From JBMOKT01 sp049323895 (GTDB taxonomy: Bacteria; Bacillota; Peptococcia; Peptococcales; BICA1-8): a DNA stretch of 64,000 bases. This document shows, one piece after another, positions 31,020 through 40,876 of the stretch; position 1 is the first letter of the stretch, and the number at the start of each line of letters is the position of its first letter. The DNA lies in the NCBI GenBank assembly GCA_049323895.1, contig JBMOKT010000032.1:124001-188000 (forward strand), in the 5' to 3' direction. Both the position numbers and the translations under genes were made by a program. The notes beneath the pieces are model-generated. The model saw nothing but the letters and a program-made list of their open reading frames with translations. It was not told the DNA's origin and made no database searches.

Positions 31020-33032
31020 TTACATAAATAACGGTGCAAACACCAGTGAAACTATTGTCATTAATTTAATTAAGATATTTATTGAAGGACCTGATGTATC
31101 CTTAAAGGGGTCACCTACAGTATCACCAGTAACGGCAGCTGCGTGGGCTTCTGAACCTTTACCCCCATATTCGCCGCCTTCAATGTATTTCTTAGCATTA
31201 TCCCAGGCTCCGCCGGCATTAGCCATCATAATCGCCAATAAGAAACCGGATACTAATGCTCCTGCCAAAAGACCACCTAAAGCTTCCTTGCCTAAGCCTG
31301 GGAGTAAACCTACAGCTATAGGCACCACAACTGCTAACAATCCGGGAATAATCATTTCTCTTAAAGCAGCAGCTGTACTGATGCTTACACATTTTGCATA
31401 TTCAGGCTTAGCTTTTCCTTCCATTATGCCAGGAATCTCTCTGAATTGTCTTCTTACTTCCTCAATCATATCCCCTGCGGCTCTACCAACAGCATTCATA
31501 GTAAGAGCTGAGAATAAGTAGGGCAGCATTCCGCCTATAAATAAACCGGCAACAACAGAAGGATTCAAAATATCAATAGTGCTTATGCCTGCTGCTTTTG
31601 TATAGGCACTAAATAATGCAAGAGCCGTTAAAGCTGCAGAACCAATGGCAAAACCTTTACCAATAGCAGCTGTAGTATTACCTACTGCATCTAAGCCATC
31701 AGTAATTTTACGTACTTTCGGGTCTAAGTGGGACATTTCCGCAATACCACCGGCATTATCCGCAATAGGTCCATAGGCATCAACAGCAACAACCATACCG
31801 GTAGTAGAAAGCATACCCACAGCCGCTAAAGCTATACCATATAATCCGGCAAATTTGAAAGCTATAAGAATAGCAATAACTATGACAATGATTGGCAGCA
31901 TGGTACTTAACATCCCAACACCAATACCAGAAATAATATTAGTAGCAGCACCAGTTTGTGATGCTTTAGCAATATCTTTTACAGGTTGATAATCCCCTGA
32001 AGTATAGTATTCAGTAATTTTTCCAATACCAAAACCGGCAATTAATCCGGCAATTGTCGCGATAAATACACCCATGCCATTTACTTCACCTTCGGCGGGA
32101 AGCATGCTGGTCGCTAGGAAATAAGTGGCAACTAAAGATATTAACATGGCAACTACTTCACCCATAGTTAACGCCTTTGATGCATTTGCATCTTCACCGG
32201 TTTTAACAAAAAAGGTGCCAATAATGGAAGCAACGATACCTGCAGCAGCAATCATAATTGGCAGTATAATTCCACCTTGTCCAAGGTTTAAAGCTACTGC
32301 TAGAGCCATACCGGCAATAATGGAACCAACATAAGATTCAAATAAATCGGCACCCATTCCCGCAACGTCTCCAACATTATCCCCTACGTTATCAGCGATT
32401 ACGGCAGGGTTACGGGGGTCATCTTCAGGAATACCCGCCTCTACTTTTCCAACTAAGTCAGCGCCAACGTCAGCAGCTTTAGTGTAAATACCGCCGCCCA
32501 CCCGACCAAACAAAGCAATAGAACTTGCTCCTAAAGCAAAACCATTTACTGTATTGGGATTGTCAAATAGAAAAGTAACGATACCTAAACCTATTAATCC
32601 TAAACCTACAACCGACATACCCATAACTGCTCCGCCTGAAAAGGCTACACCCAGAGCTTTGTTGGCACTCTCTTGTGCAGCATTTGCAGTACGAACATTA
32701 GCTTTTGTAGCAACATTCATACCAATATAACCAGCTAATGAAGAACAAACTGCACCAATTATAAAGGCAATAGCAGTCTCAGGCTGCAAACTTTCCTGAC
32801 CTTCTGTCATAGCACCGGCTGCAAATATAACACCTGCCATAATAATTACAAAAACTACTAAGGTTTTATATTGTCTAAATAAAAATGCCATTGCACCTTC
32901 GTGAATAGCTGCGGCAATTTCCTGCATGGTTTTATTTCCAGGACTTACTTTGTTAATTTTAGAAGTAAGGTAAAATGCGAATAACAGGGCCAAAATTCCT
33001 GCGATAGGTGCCCATATGGAAAAAAAATTCAT
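31020..33032 (-). CDS. hppA: Membrane-bound pyrophosphatase, K+-dependent type
   Basis: A 670-aa polytopic ion pump that couples pyrophosphate hydrolysis to Na+ and/or H+ export. Substrate-site motifs include GGGIYTKAADVGADLVGKVE, DNVGDNVGD and DAYGPIADNAGGIAEM. The GNTTAAIGKG motif has Ala where K+-independent enzymes have Lys, which marks the K+-dependent group; most such bacterial enzymes pump Na+. Length and motif order are normal. Energy conservation from PPi suits an anaerobe with low ATP yield. The gene is separate from the catabolic cluster, with its own terminator. Confidence 0.95.
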   Translation of the reverse strand: MNFFSIWAPIAGILALLFAFYLTSKINKVSPGNKTMQEIAAAIHEGAMAFLFRQYKTLVVFVIIMAGVIFAAGAMTEGQESLQPETAIAFIIGAVCSSLAGYIGMNVATKANVRTANAAQESANKALGVAFSGGAVMGMSVVGLGLIGLGIVTFLFDNPNTVNGFALGASSIALFGRVGGGIYTKAADVGADLVGKVEAGIPEDDPRNPAVIADNVGDNVGDVAGMGADLFESYVGSIIAGMALAVALNLGQGGIILPIMIAAAGIVASIIGTFFVKTGEDANASKALTMGEVVAMLISLVATYFLATSMLPAEGEVNGMGVFIATIAGLIAGFGIGKITEYYTSGDYQPVKDIAKASQTGAATNIISGIGVGMLSTMLPIIVIVIAILIAFKFAGLYGIALAAVGMLSTTGMVVAVDAYGPIADNAGGIAEMSHLDPKVRKITDGLDAVGNTTAAIGKGFAIGSAALTALALFSAYTKAAGISTIDILNPSVVAGLFIGGMLPYLFSALTMNAVGRAAGDMIEEVRRQFREIPGIMEGKAKPEYAKCVSISTAAALREMIIPGLLAVVVPIAVGLLPGLGKEALGGLLAGALVSGFLLAIMMANAGGAWDNAKKYIEGGEYGGKGSEAHAAAVTGDTVGDPFKDTSGPSINILIKLMTIVSLVFAPLFM

Positions 33033-33087
33033 TATCTAATTCATCCTCCTTAAACCCTTTTCAATTCTCCCTATTTTCATTGCCTAA

Positions 33088-33318
33088 TTACACTAAAGAA
33101 ATAAGTAATGTTAAAATCATAAAACCAATTGCAAAAATAGTTGAAAGCTTACTTAATAAATTATCCATCCCTTTTTTCTTGCCAAATATTGTTTCAGCGC
33201 CACCGGCGATAGCACCAGACATCCCGGCACTCTTCCCTGATTGCAGTAAAACAGTGGAAATCAAACCTAGAGAAGCAACAATCTGGAGAATAATTAAAAA
33301 TATTTTCAAGCCATACAC
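33088..33318 (-). CDS. secG: Preprotein translocase subunit SecG
   Basis: A 76-aa protein with two membrane helices and the SecG loop (LLQSGKSAGMSGAIAGGAETIFGKKKG). SecG assists the SecYE channel. It lies downstream of eno, the usual position in Firmicutes, and upstream of hppA. AGGGAGG precedes the ATG. Confidence 0.93.
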   Translation of the reverse strand: MYGLKIFLIILQIVASLGLISTVLLQSGKSAGMSGAIAGGAETIFGKKKGMDNLLSKLSTIFAIGFMILTLLISLV

Positions 33319-33496
33319 CTCCCTACATGAATTAGTGATTGCGAACTACTATTCATAGTATCTTTATTAGTCCATAATTTATATTTTAACAAAACAAGAA
33401 CAGGATAACAAGATGGAAACAGAGCCCGGTGTATCAAAGTAAAAATAAATTCCATATGAATTTATTATCAAATAAATAATATATATTTTGTAATAT

Positions 33497-33531
33497 AAAA
33501 GGTTTAGGATAGATGCTATCCTAAACCTTTT
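33497..33531 (-). terminator. Terminator of the glycolytic operon
   Basis: A 16-bp perfect stem (AAAAGGTTTAGGATAG and its complement) with a three-base loop, just after the eno stop. The minus-strand tail is ATATTACAAAAT, not a pure T-run. Confidence 0.75.
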
Positions 33532-33534
33532 ATA

Positions 33535-34821
33535 TTACCCTTTAAGATTATATAAAGTTTTTATTCCTTTGTAAACTGCAGTTTCGTCAAGTTCTTCTTC
33601 TATCCTTAAAAGCTGATTGTATTTAGCAACCCTATCGGTACGAGAAGGTGCACCGGTCTTTATTTGTCCGGCATTGGTAGCCACAGCTATATCGGCTATG
33701 GTAGAATCTTCGGTTTCACCGGAACGATGGGATATTACTGCTGTATATCCGGCACGCTTCGCCATTTCAATTGCATCCAGGGTTTCTGTCAGTGTCCCTA
33801 TCTGATTTACTTTAACTAAAATGCTATTTGCTGTTCCTGTGCTTATTCCCTTGGACAACCGTTGGGTATTGGTAACAAATAAGTCATCGCCAACTATTTG
33901 AACTTTTTTCCCAAGCTTGTCAGTTAATAGTTTCCAGCCTTCCCAATCGTCTTCCGCCAGACCATCCTCGATGGAGATTATGGGGTACTTGGCAACTAAC
34001 CCTTCATAATACTCTACCATTTGCTGGGAACTGCGAACTAATCCCTGCCCTTCAAAATGATATGCTCCATCTTTAAAAAGCTCTGTTGCAGCAACGTCAA
34101 GGGCTAGGTAGACATCCTCCCCAGGTTTATATCCTGCCTTATGTATAGCCTCAACAATAACATCCAAAGCCTCTTCATTAGAGGAAAGGTTAGGAGCGAA
34201 GCCACCTTCATCCCCTACAGCAGTATTGTAACCCCTGCCCTTTAAGACTTTCTTCAAATTATGGAATATCTCTGTCCCAATTCTTAATGCTTCTGCAAAG
34301 GATAATGCTCCCATAGGCATTACCATAAATTCCTGCACATCCACGTTATTATCGGCATGTTTTCCGCCATTTAAAATGTTCATCATAGGTACAGGCAATG
34401 TCTTGGTGTTGGTTCCTCCTATGTATCTGTATAAAGGCATGCCTAAACTATCTGCAGCTGCCTTTGCTACTGCCATGGAAACGCCCAGGATTGCATTAGC
34501 TCCCAACTTGGACTTGTTTTCAGTTCCATCCATTTGAATCATCAGTTGGTCCAAGCCAACCTGGTCAAAGGCGTCTAAACCTACAATAGACGGAGCAATC
34601 ACCGTATTTACATTATCTACGGCATTCAAAACACCCTTGCCTAAGTATCTTGCATTGTCTTCGTCCCTCAATTCAACAGCCTCAAAAGCACCAGTAGATG
34701 CACCAGAGGGGACAGCTGCCCGGCCAAAACTTCCATCTTCTAGGTACACATCTACTTCAACAGTGGGATTTCCCCGGGAATCCAAAATCTCTCTGGCATA
34801 TACATCTGTAATAATACTCAT
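33535..34821 (-). CDS. eno: Enolase
   Basis: A 428-aa enolase, converting 2-phosphoglycerate to phosphoenolpyruvate. It starts ITDVYAREILDSRGNPTVEVDV, has SGASTGAFEAVELRD, the Mg-ligand region SIEDGLAEDDWEGW and the signature LVKVNQIGTLTET, with VISHRSGETED near the end. Length is normal. It is the last gene of the cggR-led glycolytic operon; a heptad repeat region separates it from gpmI. Confidence 0.97.
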   Translation of the reverse strand: MSIITDVYAREILDSRGNPTVEVDVYLEDGSFGRAAVPSGASTGAFEAVELRDEDNARYLGKGVLNAVDNVNTVIAPSIVGLDAFDQVGLDQLMIQMDGTENKSKLGANAILGVSMAVAKAAADSLGMPLYRYIGGTNTKTLPVPMMNILNGGKHADNNVDVQEFMVMPMGALSFAEALRIGTEIFHNLKKVLKGRGYNTAVGDEGGFAPNLSSNEEALDVIVEAIHKAGYKPGEDVYLALDVAATELFKDGAYHFEGQGLVRSSQQMVEYYEGLVAKYPIISIEDGLAEDDWEGWKLLTDKLGKKVQIVGDDLFVTNTQRLSKGISTGTANSILVKVNQIGTLTETLDAIEMAKRAGYTAVISHRSGETEDSTIADIAVATNAGQIKTGAPSRTDRVAKYNQLLRIEEELDETAVYKGIKTLYNLKG

Positions 34822-34836
34822 TTAATTGACCTCCTA

Positions 34837-34871
34837 TAGCTAGTGACTAGTGACTGGTGACTAGTCACTAG
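34837..34871. repeat. Heptad-type intergenic repeat (TAGTGAC form)
   Basis: Units TAGTGAC, TAGTGAC, TGGTGAC and then CTAGTCACTAG, which inverts the unit, in the gpmI-eno gap. Confidence 0.65.
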
Positions 34872-34942
34872 ATTTTCTATTGTTATATTATAGTTATATA
34901 TTTTCTTAACGTAAAGATAAACCCGAAGCATGGCGTGGGATT

Positions 34943-36496
34943 TTAAAGGTGTAACAGTGGAACTCTTATTAAGCTGCTTCCGGTCATTTCTTCCGGACTT
35001 TGTAAGCCTAATAAGGCTAGGACTGTTGGCGCAATGTCCCGCAAGGAACCATGGTCCTTTAATTGTGCACTTTTATATTCTTCATCAATAAGTATAAAGG
35101 GTACCGGATTGGAGGAATGGGCTGTTAGGGGTTTGCCATCTTGGTCTTCCATTAATTCCGCATTACCATGATCGGAGGTAATTATTAAGCTTCCTCCTAC
35201 CTGCCTTACGGCATTAAAGATAGAACCAACACACTGGTCAACCGCCTCAATTGCTTTGATGGTTGCATCGGTAAAACCTGTGTGTCCAACCATATCGGGA
35301 TTAGCATAGTTAACCAACACAAAATCATAGTTCCCCCTAAGAATTTTTTCAGTGACCTCTTGGGTGACCTTAAAAGCATTCATCTCCGGCATCAAATTAT
35401 AGGTTGCTACCTGAGGTGAAGGGACTAATATCCGCTCCTCACCTGGAGAAGGTTCCTCAATTCCGCCATTAAAGAAAAAGGTAACATGGGCATATTTTTC
35501 CGTTTCTGCGATACGCAGCTGCTTCATTCCCGCACGACTTATAACCTCTCCCAGTGTATTCTCTAAATTCTGCGGAGGAAATGCAATGGGGGTATCAATT
35601 TCCGCATCATACTGGGTCATGCACACATAATTTACATTTAATAAACCCTTAGCCCTTATGAAACCTTTAAAATTGCTATCGGTAAATGCCCGTGTAATCT
35701 GGCGGGCTCTATCAGCACGGAAGTTGTAAAAAATAACAGTATCTCCAGGGTTTACCTGTCCAACAGGGTTGCCCTGTTGGTCAATTATTACAGTAGGTTC
35801 CACAAACTCATCGGTAACCCGTTTGTCATAGGATTGCTGCACTGCCATTTGGGCCATGGTCGCCTTTATCCCTTCCCCGTCAACCATTGCTTTGTATGCC
35901 AATGCGGTCCTTTCCCACCGGGTATCCCTATCCATAGCATAATACCGCCCCGTTACGGTAGCAATTTTTCCTATTCCTAACGTTTTTAATTTATCCTCTA
36001 AAGGCAGTACATAATCTAGTGCATTGTCCGGCGGGACATCTCTCCCATCAAGAAAAACATGTACATACACTTTGCTTATATCCATTTGTTTTGCCATTTC
36101 CAAGAGGGCATATAAATGATTAATATGGCTATGTACTCCACCATCTGATAATAAGCCCATAAAATGCAGGGACTTGCCATTTTCCTTAGCATAAGACATG
36201 GCTTTTACTAAGGGAGGATTCTCCTTTATTGCGCCTTCCCTAACAGCTTTATGTATTCTTGTTAACTCCTGGTAAACAACCCTGCCCGACCCTATATTTA
36301 GATGACCTACCTCAGAGTTGCCCATCTGTCCCTCAGGCAAGCCTACTGCTTCTCCTGAGGATTCGAGATTAGTATGGGGATAATTAGCCAGTAAATAGTC
36401 ATAGTTAGGCTTATTTGCTAAGGTAATGGCATTCCCTTGTCCTTTTTTCGCTTCGCCCCATCCGTCTAAAATAACTAGTACTGTTGGTTTTGCCAT
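34943..36496 (-). CDS. gpmI: Cofactor-independent phosphoglycerate mutase
   Basis: A 517-aa Mn-dependent mutase interconverting 3- and 2-phosphoglycerate. The N-terminal metal motif VLVILDGWG, the phosphoserine region GQMGNSEVGHLNIGSGRVVYQ with the nucleophilic serine, HVFLDGRDVPP and the C-terminal metal ligands in NYANPDMVGHTG and ITSDHGNAE are all present. Length is typical for GpmI. It begins six bases after the tpiA stop. Confidence 0.96.
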   Translation of the reverse strand: MAKPTVLVILDGWGEAKKGQGNAITLANKPNYDYLLANYPHTNLESSGEAVGLPEGQMGNSEVGHLNIGSGRVVYQELTRIHKAVREGAIKENPPLVKAMSYAKENGKSLHFMGLLSDGGVHSHINHLYALLEMAKQMDISKVYVHVFLDGRDVPPDNALDYVLPLEDKLKTLGIGKIATVTGRYYAMDRDTRWERTALAYKAMVDGEGIKATMAQMAVQQSYDKRVTDEFVEPTVIIDQQGNPVGQVNPGDTVIFYNFRADRARQITRAFTDSNFKGFIRAKGLLNVNYVCMTQYDAEIDTPIAFPPQNLENTLGEVISRAGMKQLRIAETEKYAHVTFFFNGGIEEPSPGEERILVPSPQVATYNLMPEMNAFKVTQEVTEKILRGNYDFVLVNYANPDMVGHTGFTDATIKAIEAVDQCVGSIFNAVRQVGGSLIITSDHGNAELMEDQDGKPLTAHSSNPVPFILIDEEYKSAQLKDHGSLRDIAPTVLALLGLQSPEEMTGSSLIRVPLLHL

Positions 36497-36501
36497 TTTT
36501 T

Positions 36502-37254
36502 CTACTCCTTAAAGTTTACTATTTGTGCAAAGGATTCTGCCTCCAGACTTGCTCCCCCTACCAAAGCTCCGTCAATATTGGGCCGGGACATTAAATCCTT
36601 AATATTATTGACCTTTACACTGCCGCCATATTGGATTCGAACTTTCTCACCAGTTTCCTCGTCGAAGAAGTCTGCAACCAGACCTCGGATATAGGCTATT
36701 GTCTGCTCAGCATCCTCACTAGATGCGGTACGACCGGTACCAATCGCCCAGATTGGCTCGTAAGCTATAACAATTTTCTGGACATCTTCCTTCGGTAACC
36801 CCTTAAGGGCTGCTTCAACCTGTTTTCTGCATTTTGCTTCGGTAAAACCTTTTTCCCTTTCTTCCAGGGTTTCCCCCAGGCAGAAGATAGGTGTAAGCCC
36901 GACCTCTAGAGCCTTTTTTATCTTGGCCTTAATGAATTCATCTGTTTCACCAAAAATCTCCCTGCGCTCGGAGTGCCCGACTATAACATATTTCACACCC
37001 AGGTCAAGAAGCATATCCGGTGAGATCTCCCCTGTAAAAGCGCCCTTGTGCTCGGGATAGAAATTTTGTGCCCCTAAACTAAGCCCACTATTTTGCACTT
37101 TCTTGGACACGGAAGCCAGGGCAGTAAATGGTACACACAGAACAATATCTACGGCTGTATTGGACAGATAGTTATTTAATTGGTTCACAAAATCCTCTGC
37201 TTCTTTTATTGTCTTATGCATTTTCCAGTTTGCAGCTATAATAGGTTTGCGCAA
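36502..37254 (-). CDS. tpiA: Triosephosphate isomerase
   Basis: A 250-aa TIM-barrel isomerase. It shows AANWKMHKT at the start, the catalytic His in VIVGHSERR, the catalytic Glu in IAYEPIWAIGTGRTAS, and the phosphate-binding IQYGGSVKVNN and GALVGGASL loops. It lies between pgk and gpmI with short gaps in the glycolytic operon. Confidence 0.97.
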   Translation of the reverse strand: MRKPIIAANWKMHKTIKEAEDFVNQLNNYLSNTAVDIVLCVPFTALASVSKKVQNSGLSLGAQNFYPEHKGAFTGEISPDMLLDLGVKYVIVGHSERREIFGETDEFIKAKIKKALEVGLTPIFCLGETLEEREKGFTEAKCRKQVEAALKGLPKEDVQKIVIAYEPIWAIGTGRTASSEDAEQTIAYIRGLVADFFDEETGEKVRIQYGGSVKVNNIKDLMSRPNIDGALVGGASLEAESFAQIVNFKE

Positions 37255-37266
37255 AACTCTCTCCTC

Positions 37267-38451
37267 CTATTTTTCATTTAAAGCAGTAACCCCGGGAAGC
37301 TCTTTTCCTTCTAAAAATTCCAAGGAAGCTCCTCCACCGGTAGAGATATGGCTGATTTGCTCTGCTAAACCCGCCTTTTCCACTGCTGCTGCCGAATCAC
37401 CACCGCCAACAATAGAATTAGCTCCCGATTTGGCAACTGCAAGGGCTATTTTATTTGTTCCTTGGGCAAATCTATCCACCTCAAAAACTCCCATGGGTCC
37501 ATTCCAGACCACAGTTTTTGCATTATCTAAAGCCCGGGTATACAGTTCTGCAGTTTCCGGTCCAATATCTAATGCCATTTTGTCTTCAGGTATCTCTCCC
37601 GCCTTAACCGTTAACACATTGCCGGGGACATCAATAGAATCGGCAACCACTAAATCCACAGGCAAAAGAAGCTTGATTCCTTTTTGTTCAGCCTGGTTTA
37701 AAAGGGATGCAGCTAATTCAACCTTATCATCTTCAACTAACGATTTTCCTAGTTTATATCCAATCCCTTTGAGAAATGTATTAGCCATTCCACCACCAAT
37801 AATTAATGAATCCACTTTGTTCAGAAGGTTTTCTATGACCCCAATCTTATCAGAGACTTTTGCACCGCCAATAATTGCAACGAAAGGTTTAACGGGGCTG
37901 TCTAGTGCACTGCCTAAGGCTGCCAGTTCTTTTTCCATAAGAAATCCGGCTACAGCAGGGAGGTATTTAGCCACTCCTTCCGTAGAAGCATGGGCCCGGT
38001 GGGCAGCTCCAAAGGCGTCATTTACATAAACATCAGCTAAAGCGGCTAACTCTTTTGCAAATGCCGGGTCATTTTTGGTTTCACCAGGGTTAAACCTTAC
38101 GTTTTCCAATAGCACAACGTCCCCGGGAAGCATATTGCCTACTGCCTCTTCTACCTCAGACCCTACAGTTTGACTGGTTTTAATTACATTCCTGCCTAAA
38201 AGTTCCGATAACCTTTGGGCCACCTGAGCCAAACGGTATTTTTCGTCAACCTCTCCCTTTGGCCTGCCCAGATGGGAGGTAAGAATAACCTTGGCATTAT
38301 TATTAATAAGATATTTTATAGTGGGAAGGGCGGCCTTTATTCTGGTGTCATCTGTTATATTCCCTTCTTTATCCCTTGGTACATTAAAGTCAACCCGAAC
38401 CAGTACCCTTTTGTTTCCTAAATCAATGTCCTTAATAGTTTTTTTATTCAT
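37267..38451 (-). CDS. pgk: Phosphoglycerate kinase
   Basis: A 394-aa kinase making ATP from 1,3-bisphosphoglycerate. The RVLVRVDFNVP signature is near the start, with SHLGRPKG, the hinge region and the nucleotide-binding FLKGIGY and GGGDSAAAVEKAG segments. Length is normal for bacterial Pgk. It is the third gene of the cggR operon, 18 bases after gap. Confidence 0.97.
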   Translation of the reverse strand: MNKKTIKDIDLGNKRVLVRVDFNVPRDKEGNITDDTRIKAALPTIKYLINNNAKVILTSHLGRPKGEVDEKYRLAQVAQRLSELLGRNVIKTSQTVGSEVEEAVGNMLPGDVVLLENVRFNPGETKNDPAFAKELAALADVYVNDAFGAAHRAHASTEGVAKYLPAVAGFLMEKELAALGSALDSPVKPFVAIIGGAKVSDKIGVIENLLNKVDSLIIGGGMANTFLKGIGYKLGKSLVEDDKVELAASLLNQAEQKGIKLLLPVDLVVADSIDVPGNVLTVKAGEIPEDKMALDIGPETAELYTRALDNAKTVVWNGPMGVFEVDRFAQGTNKIALAVAKSGANSIVGGGDSAAAVEKAGLAEQISHISTGGGASLEFLEGKELPGVTALNEK

Positions 38452-38469
38452 GATCCAACCTCCAATTCA

Positions 38470-39477
38470 TTAGCCGAGGCTTTTCCCGATAAATTTTGCT
38501 AAATCAACTACCCGGCAGGAATATCCCCACTCATTATCATACCAGGAAATTACTTTAACCATGTTTCCTTCGATAAGCATTGTTGATAAAGCATCGACAA
38601 TTGAGGATCTGGGGTCTCCGTTATAATCTTTAGAAACCAGAGGTTCTTCTGAATAACCCAGTATTCCTTCCATTGTGCCCGAACTGGCTTCTTTTAAGGC
38701 TTGATTTACTTCTTCGACGCTTGTGTCCTTTTCCAATTCCGCTACTAAATCCACTACAGAAACATTAGGAGTAGGAACCCGCATAGCAAAACCATTCAAT
38801 TTACCTTTTAGTTCAGGCAGGACTAGTGCTACAGCCTTGGCAGCACCGGTAGTTGTTGGGATAATTGACATAGCAGCTGCCCTGGCCCTTCTCAAATCTT
38901 TGTGGGGCAGGTCTAAAATTTGTTGGTCATTGGTATAAGAATGGACTGTTGTCATAAGTCCTCTTTTGATGCCAAATTTGTCGTTAAGTACTTTTGCCAC
39001 AGGTGCCAGGCAATTGGTTGTACAAGATGCATTTGAAAGGATATGATGGTTTGCCGGGTCATACTTATCTTCATTAACCCCCATAACAATTGTTATGTCC
39101 TCCTCTTTTGCCGGAGCAGAAATGATAACTTTTTTAGCTCCAGCCTGCAAATGCTTCTTGGCATCTTTTCCATTTGTAAAACGCCCGGTTGATTCCACCA
39201 CAACCTGTACTCCCAGGCTTCCCCAGGGTAGTGCTGCCGGGTCTTTTTCAGCAAAAACTTTTATTTCTTTACCATCTACAACGATTGAATTTTCCTTTGC
39301 CTCAACTTTACCGGGAAAGGTTCCGTGGACTGAATCGTATTTTAATAAATGGGCCAGCGTTTTTGCATCGGTAAGGTCGTTAACTGCAACAATATCTATA
39401 CCCTCCTGTCCTAATGCAGCCCTGAACACATTCCTGCCTATTCTTCCAAAACCATTAATTCCAACTTTTAAACTCAT
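38470..39477 (-). CDS. gap: Glyceraldehyde-3-phosphate dehydrogenase
   Basis: A 335-aa NAD-dependent dehydrogenase. The NAD motif is GINGFGRIGRNVFRAAL with a downstream Asp (VNDLTD) selecting NAD, and the active-site cysteine is in SNASCTTNCLAP. It follows cggR by 32 bases, as in Bacillus, and is the glycolytic rather than the gluconeogenic type by context. Confidence 0.97.
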   Translation of the reverse strand: MSLKVGINGFGRIGRNVFRAALGQEGIDIVAVNDLTDAKTLAHLLKYDSVHGTFPGKVEAKENSIVVDGKEIKVFAEKDPAALPWGSLGVQVVVESTGRFTNGKDAKKHLQAGAKKVIISAPAKEEDITIVMGVNEDKYDPANHHILSNASCTTNCLAPVAKVLNDKFGIKRGLMTTVHSYTNDQQILDLPHKDLRRARAAAMSIIPTTTGAAKAVALVLPELKGKLNGFAMRVPTPNVSVVDLVAELEKDTSVEEVNQALKEASSGTMEGILGYSEEPLVSKDYNGDPRSSIVDALSTMLIEGNMVKVISWYDNEWGYSCRVVDLAKFIGKSLG

Positions 39478-39509
39478 ATAATAACCTCCTTTTAATTAAT
39501 AAATATTTA

Positions 39510-40550
39510 TTAAAATACTTGACCTTCAATATTAATATCCTTGGCTATCTGCCAAGCTGCACCCTCGTCTATAATCAACCAGTGTATATGACCTGCTTTG
39601 GTAACTGATTCAATGGCAGCAGCCTTACTTTTCCCGCCGGCAATAGCAATAACAGTATTTATCTTACCCAGGTCATCAAGTTTCAAACCAATACTTGGTG
39701 TCGAATAAATAATTGAACCATTATGGTCAAAGTAATAGCCAAAAGCTTCCCCTTTTGCGTTTTTTTCTTGCAGAAGTTCTAATTCCTCCCAGCTTACCCC
39801 CCTTCTCTTTGCCATTTCTAAAGCATCACCAATTCCATGTATTAAAATATCGGTACTGCGAATCAACTGAATAATTGGTGCAATATATGGGTCGTTAATT
39901 AATTGTTCTGCGGATGTTTTACTCATATAATCCGGGACATGGAGGAGCTTGTAATTGGCACCCAGGCTCTGGGCAATTTTGGCAGTAATAGTATTAGCCT
40001 GAATTTCAACCTGTTCGCCCAACCCCCCCCTGGCAGGAAGTATTAATAAATCTTTCCTTTTTTGGGGTATAATGTGTTTAGACAGTTCAGCTAAAGTTGT
40101 ACCGCCGGCCACTGCCACCCTTTGGGCATTCTTGCTTATTTCATTAAAATAATAGGCAGATACCCTTCCCAGCTCTTCCTTTGCCAGAGGTTCACTATCG
40201 ATATCACCAGGTACAATAATTATTTTATCTACACCTAATTTCTTGCTAAGGAGTTTTTCCAGGCTGTCCAGACCCCTTAATCCATGAACCAGAGCACCTA
40301 ACTCTTCTAAAAGTTTTTCACCCAGGGGAGTAATATTCATCCCTTTAGGCTCAGCCTGTATTAACTCTTGTTCCCTCAAGGTCTCTACATCATTACGCAC
40401 AGTCCTTTCGGGAAGGTTAAGTTTTTCGGCCAGCACCCTGCGCCCGATTGGCTGCATATAACCGATAGTTCGTAGAATATTGTACCTTCTTTGCACTACT
40501 TCTATAAGCTCCGGCGCTAATTTACCTAAAAAAAATGCCTGTTCAGCCAT
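39510..40550 (-). CDS. cggR: Central glycolytic genes regulator CggR
   Basis: A 346-aa SorC/DeoR-type repressor that responds to fructose-1,6-bisphosphate. An N-terminal helix-turn-helix (about residues 35-75, IGRRVLAEKLNLPERTVRNDVETL) precedes a SorC sugar-binding domain with VAVAGGTTLAELSKHI and IHGIGDALEMA. An open frame extends to 40586, but that region is the operator; GGAGGG before the ATG at 40550 fixes the start. The operator and promoter immediately upstream show autoregulation of cggR-gap-pgk-tpiA-gpmI-eno. Confidence 0.94.
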   Translation of the reverse strand: MAEQAFFLGKLAPELIEVVQRRYNILRTIGYMQPIGRRVLAEKLNLPERTVRNDVETLREQELIQAEPKGMNITPLGEKLLEELGALVHGLRGLDSLEKLLSKKLGVDKIIIVPGDIDSEPLAKEELGRVSAYYFNEISKNAQRVAVAGGTTLAELSKHIIPQKRKDLLILPARGGLGEQVEIQANTITAKIAQSLGANYKLLHVPDYMSKTSAEQLINDPYIAPIIQLIRSTDILIHGIGDALEMAKRRGVSWEELELLQEKNAKGEAFGYYFDHNGSIIYSTPSIGLKLDDLGKINTVIAIAGGKSKAAAIESVTKAGHIHWLIIDEGAAWQIAKDINIEGQVF

Positions 40551-40561
40551 AATATCCCTCC

Positions 40562-40597
40562 GACATTTTTGTCCCGCTATGGTCATTTTTGTCCCAG
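40562..40597 (-). promoter_or_regulatory. CggR operator (tandem direct repeat)
   Basis: On the minus strand GGGACAAAAATGAC and CGGGACAAAAATGTC are repeated with a 20-base period. The Bacillus subtilis CggR operator, as I recall it, is two copies of CGGGACN6TGTC with the same 20-base period. It sits between the promoter and the cggR ribosome site. Confidence 0.82.
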
Positions 40598-40601
40598 TAA
40601 A

Positions 40602-40630
40602 ATTATACTACTATTTTTTTCCCATATCAA
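40602..40630 (-). promoter_or_regulatory. Promoter of the glycolytic operon
   Basis: Minus strand TTGATA (40630-40625), 17-base spacer, TATAAT (40607-40602). Transcription would start at the upstream end of the CggR operator, so the bound repressor would block elongation or initiation. Confidence 0.82.
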
Positions 40631-40640
40631 GGGAAATCAC

Positions 40641-40725
40641 AAATTGCTTGAAGGCAATTTGTTATCGTCAGTTTGTCTTATCGTCTAGTCGTCTAATCGT
40701 TATCTCGTCTTTCGTCTACTCGTCA
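40641..40725. repeat. Inverted repeat and TCGTC-rich imperfect repeats upstream of cggR promoter
   Basis: AAATTGC and GCAATTT form a seven-bp inverted repeat at 40641-40660. From 40665 to 40725 the motif TCGTC recurs about seven times with irregular spacing. No coding sequence is seen. The stretch 40735-40878 is otherwise featureless apart from a CTTCGTACCTCGCGATGACA segment, which resembles a common dispersed repeat of contaminating or mobile type. Confidence 0.4.
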
Positions 40726-40876
40726 ATTCTTTTGTCCCAATAATAATAGTCTGGGTTAATAAAATCTATATTCTCAATCAAATTCTAATGAAGCGGAATC
40801 TTATCCTTACTAGTTAATATTTCGGGTCTGAGATCGCTTCGTACCTCGCGATGACAGTTTCATTGGTAAACGAGAA

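Noticed and set aside
40551..40586. Longer CggR N-terminus
   Set aside because: These codons would lie in the operator and the shorter start has a good ribosome site.
40830..40858. tRNA-like or small RNA gene near CTTCGTACCTCGCGATGACA
   Set aside because: No cloverleaf or promoter-terminator pair; it resembles a widespread dispersed repeat fragment.
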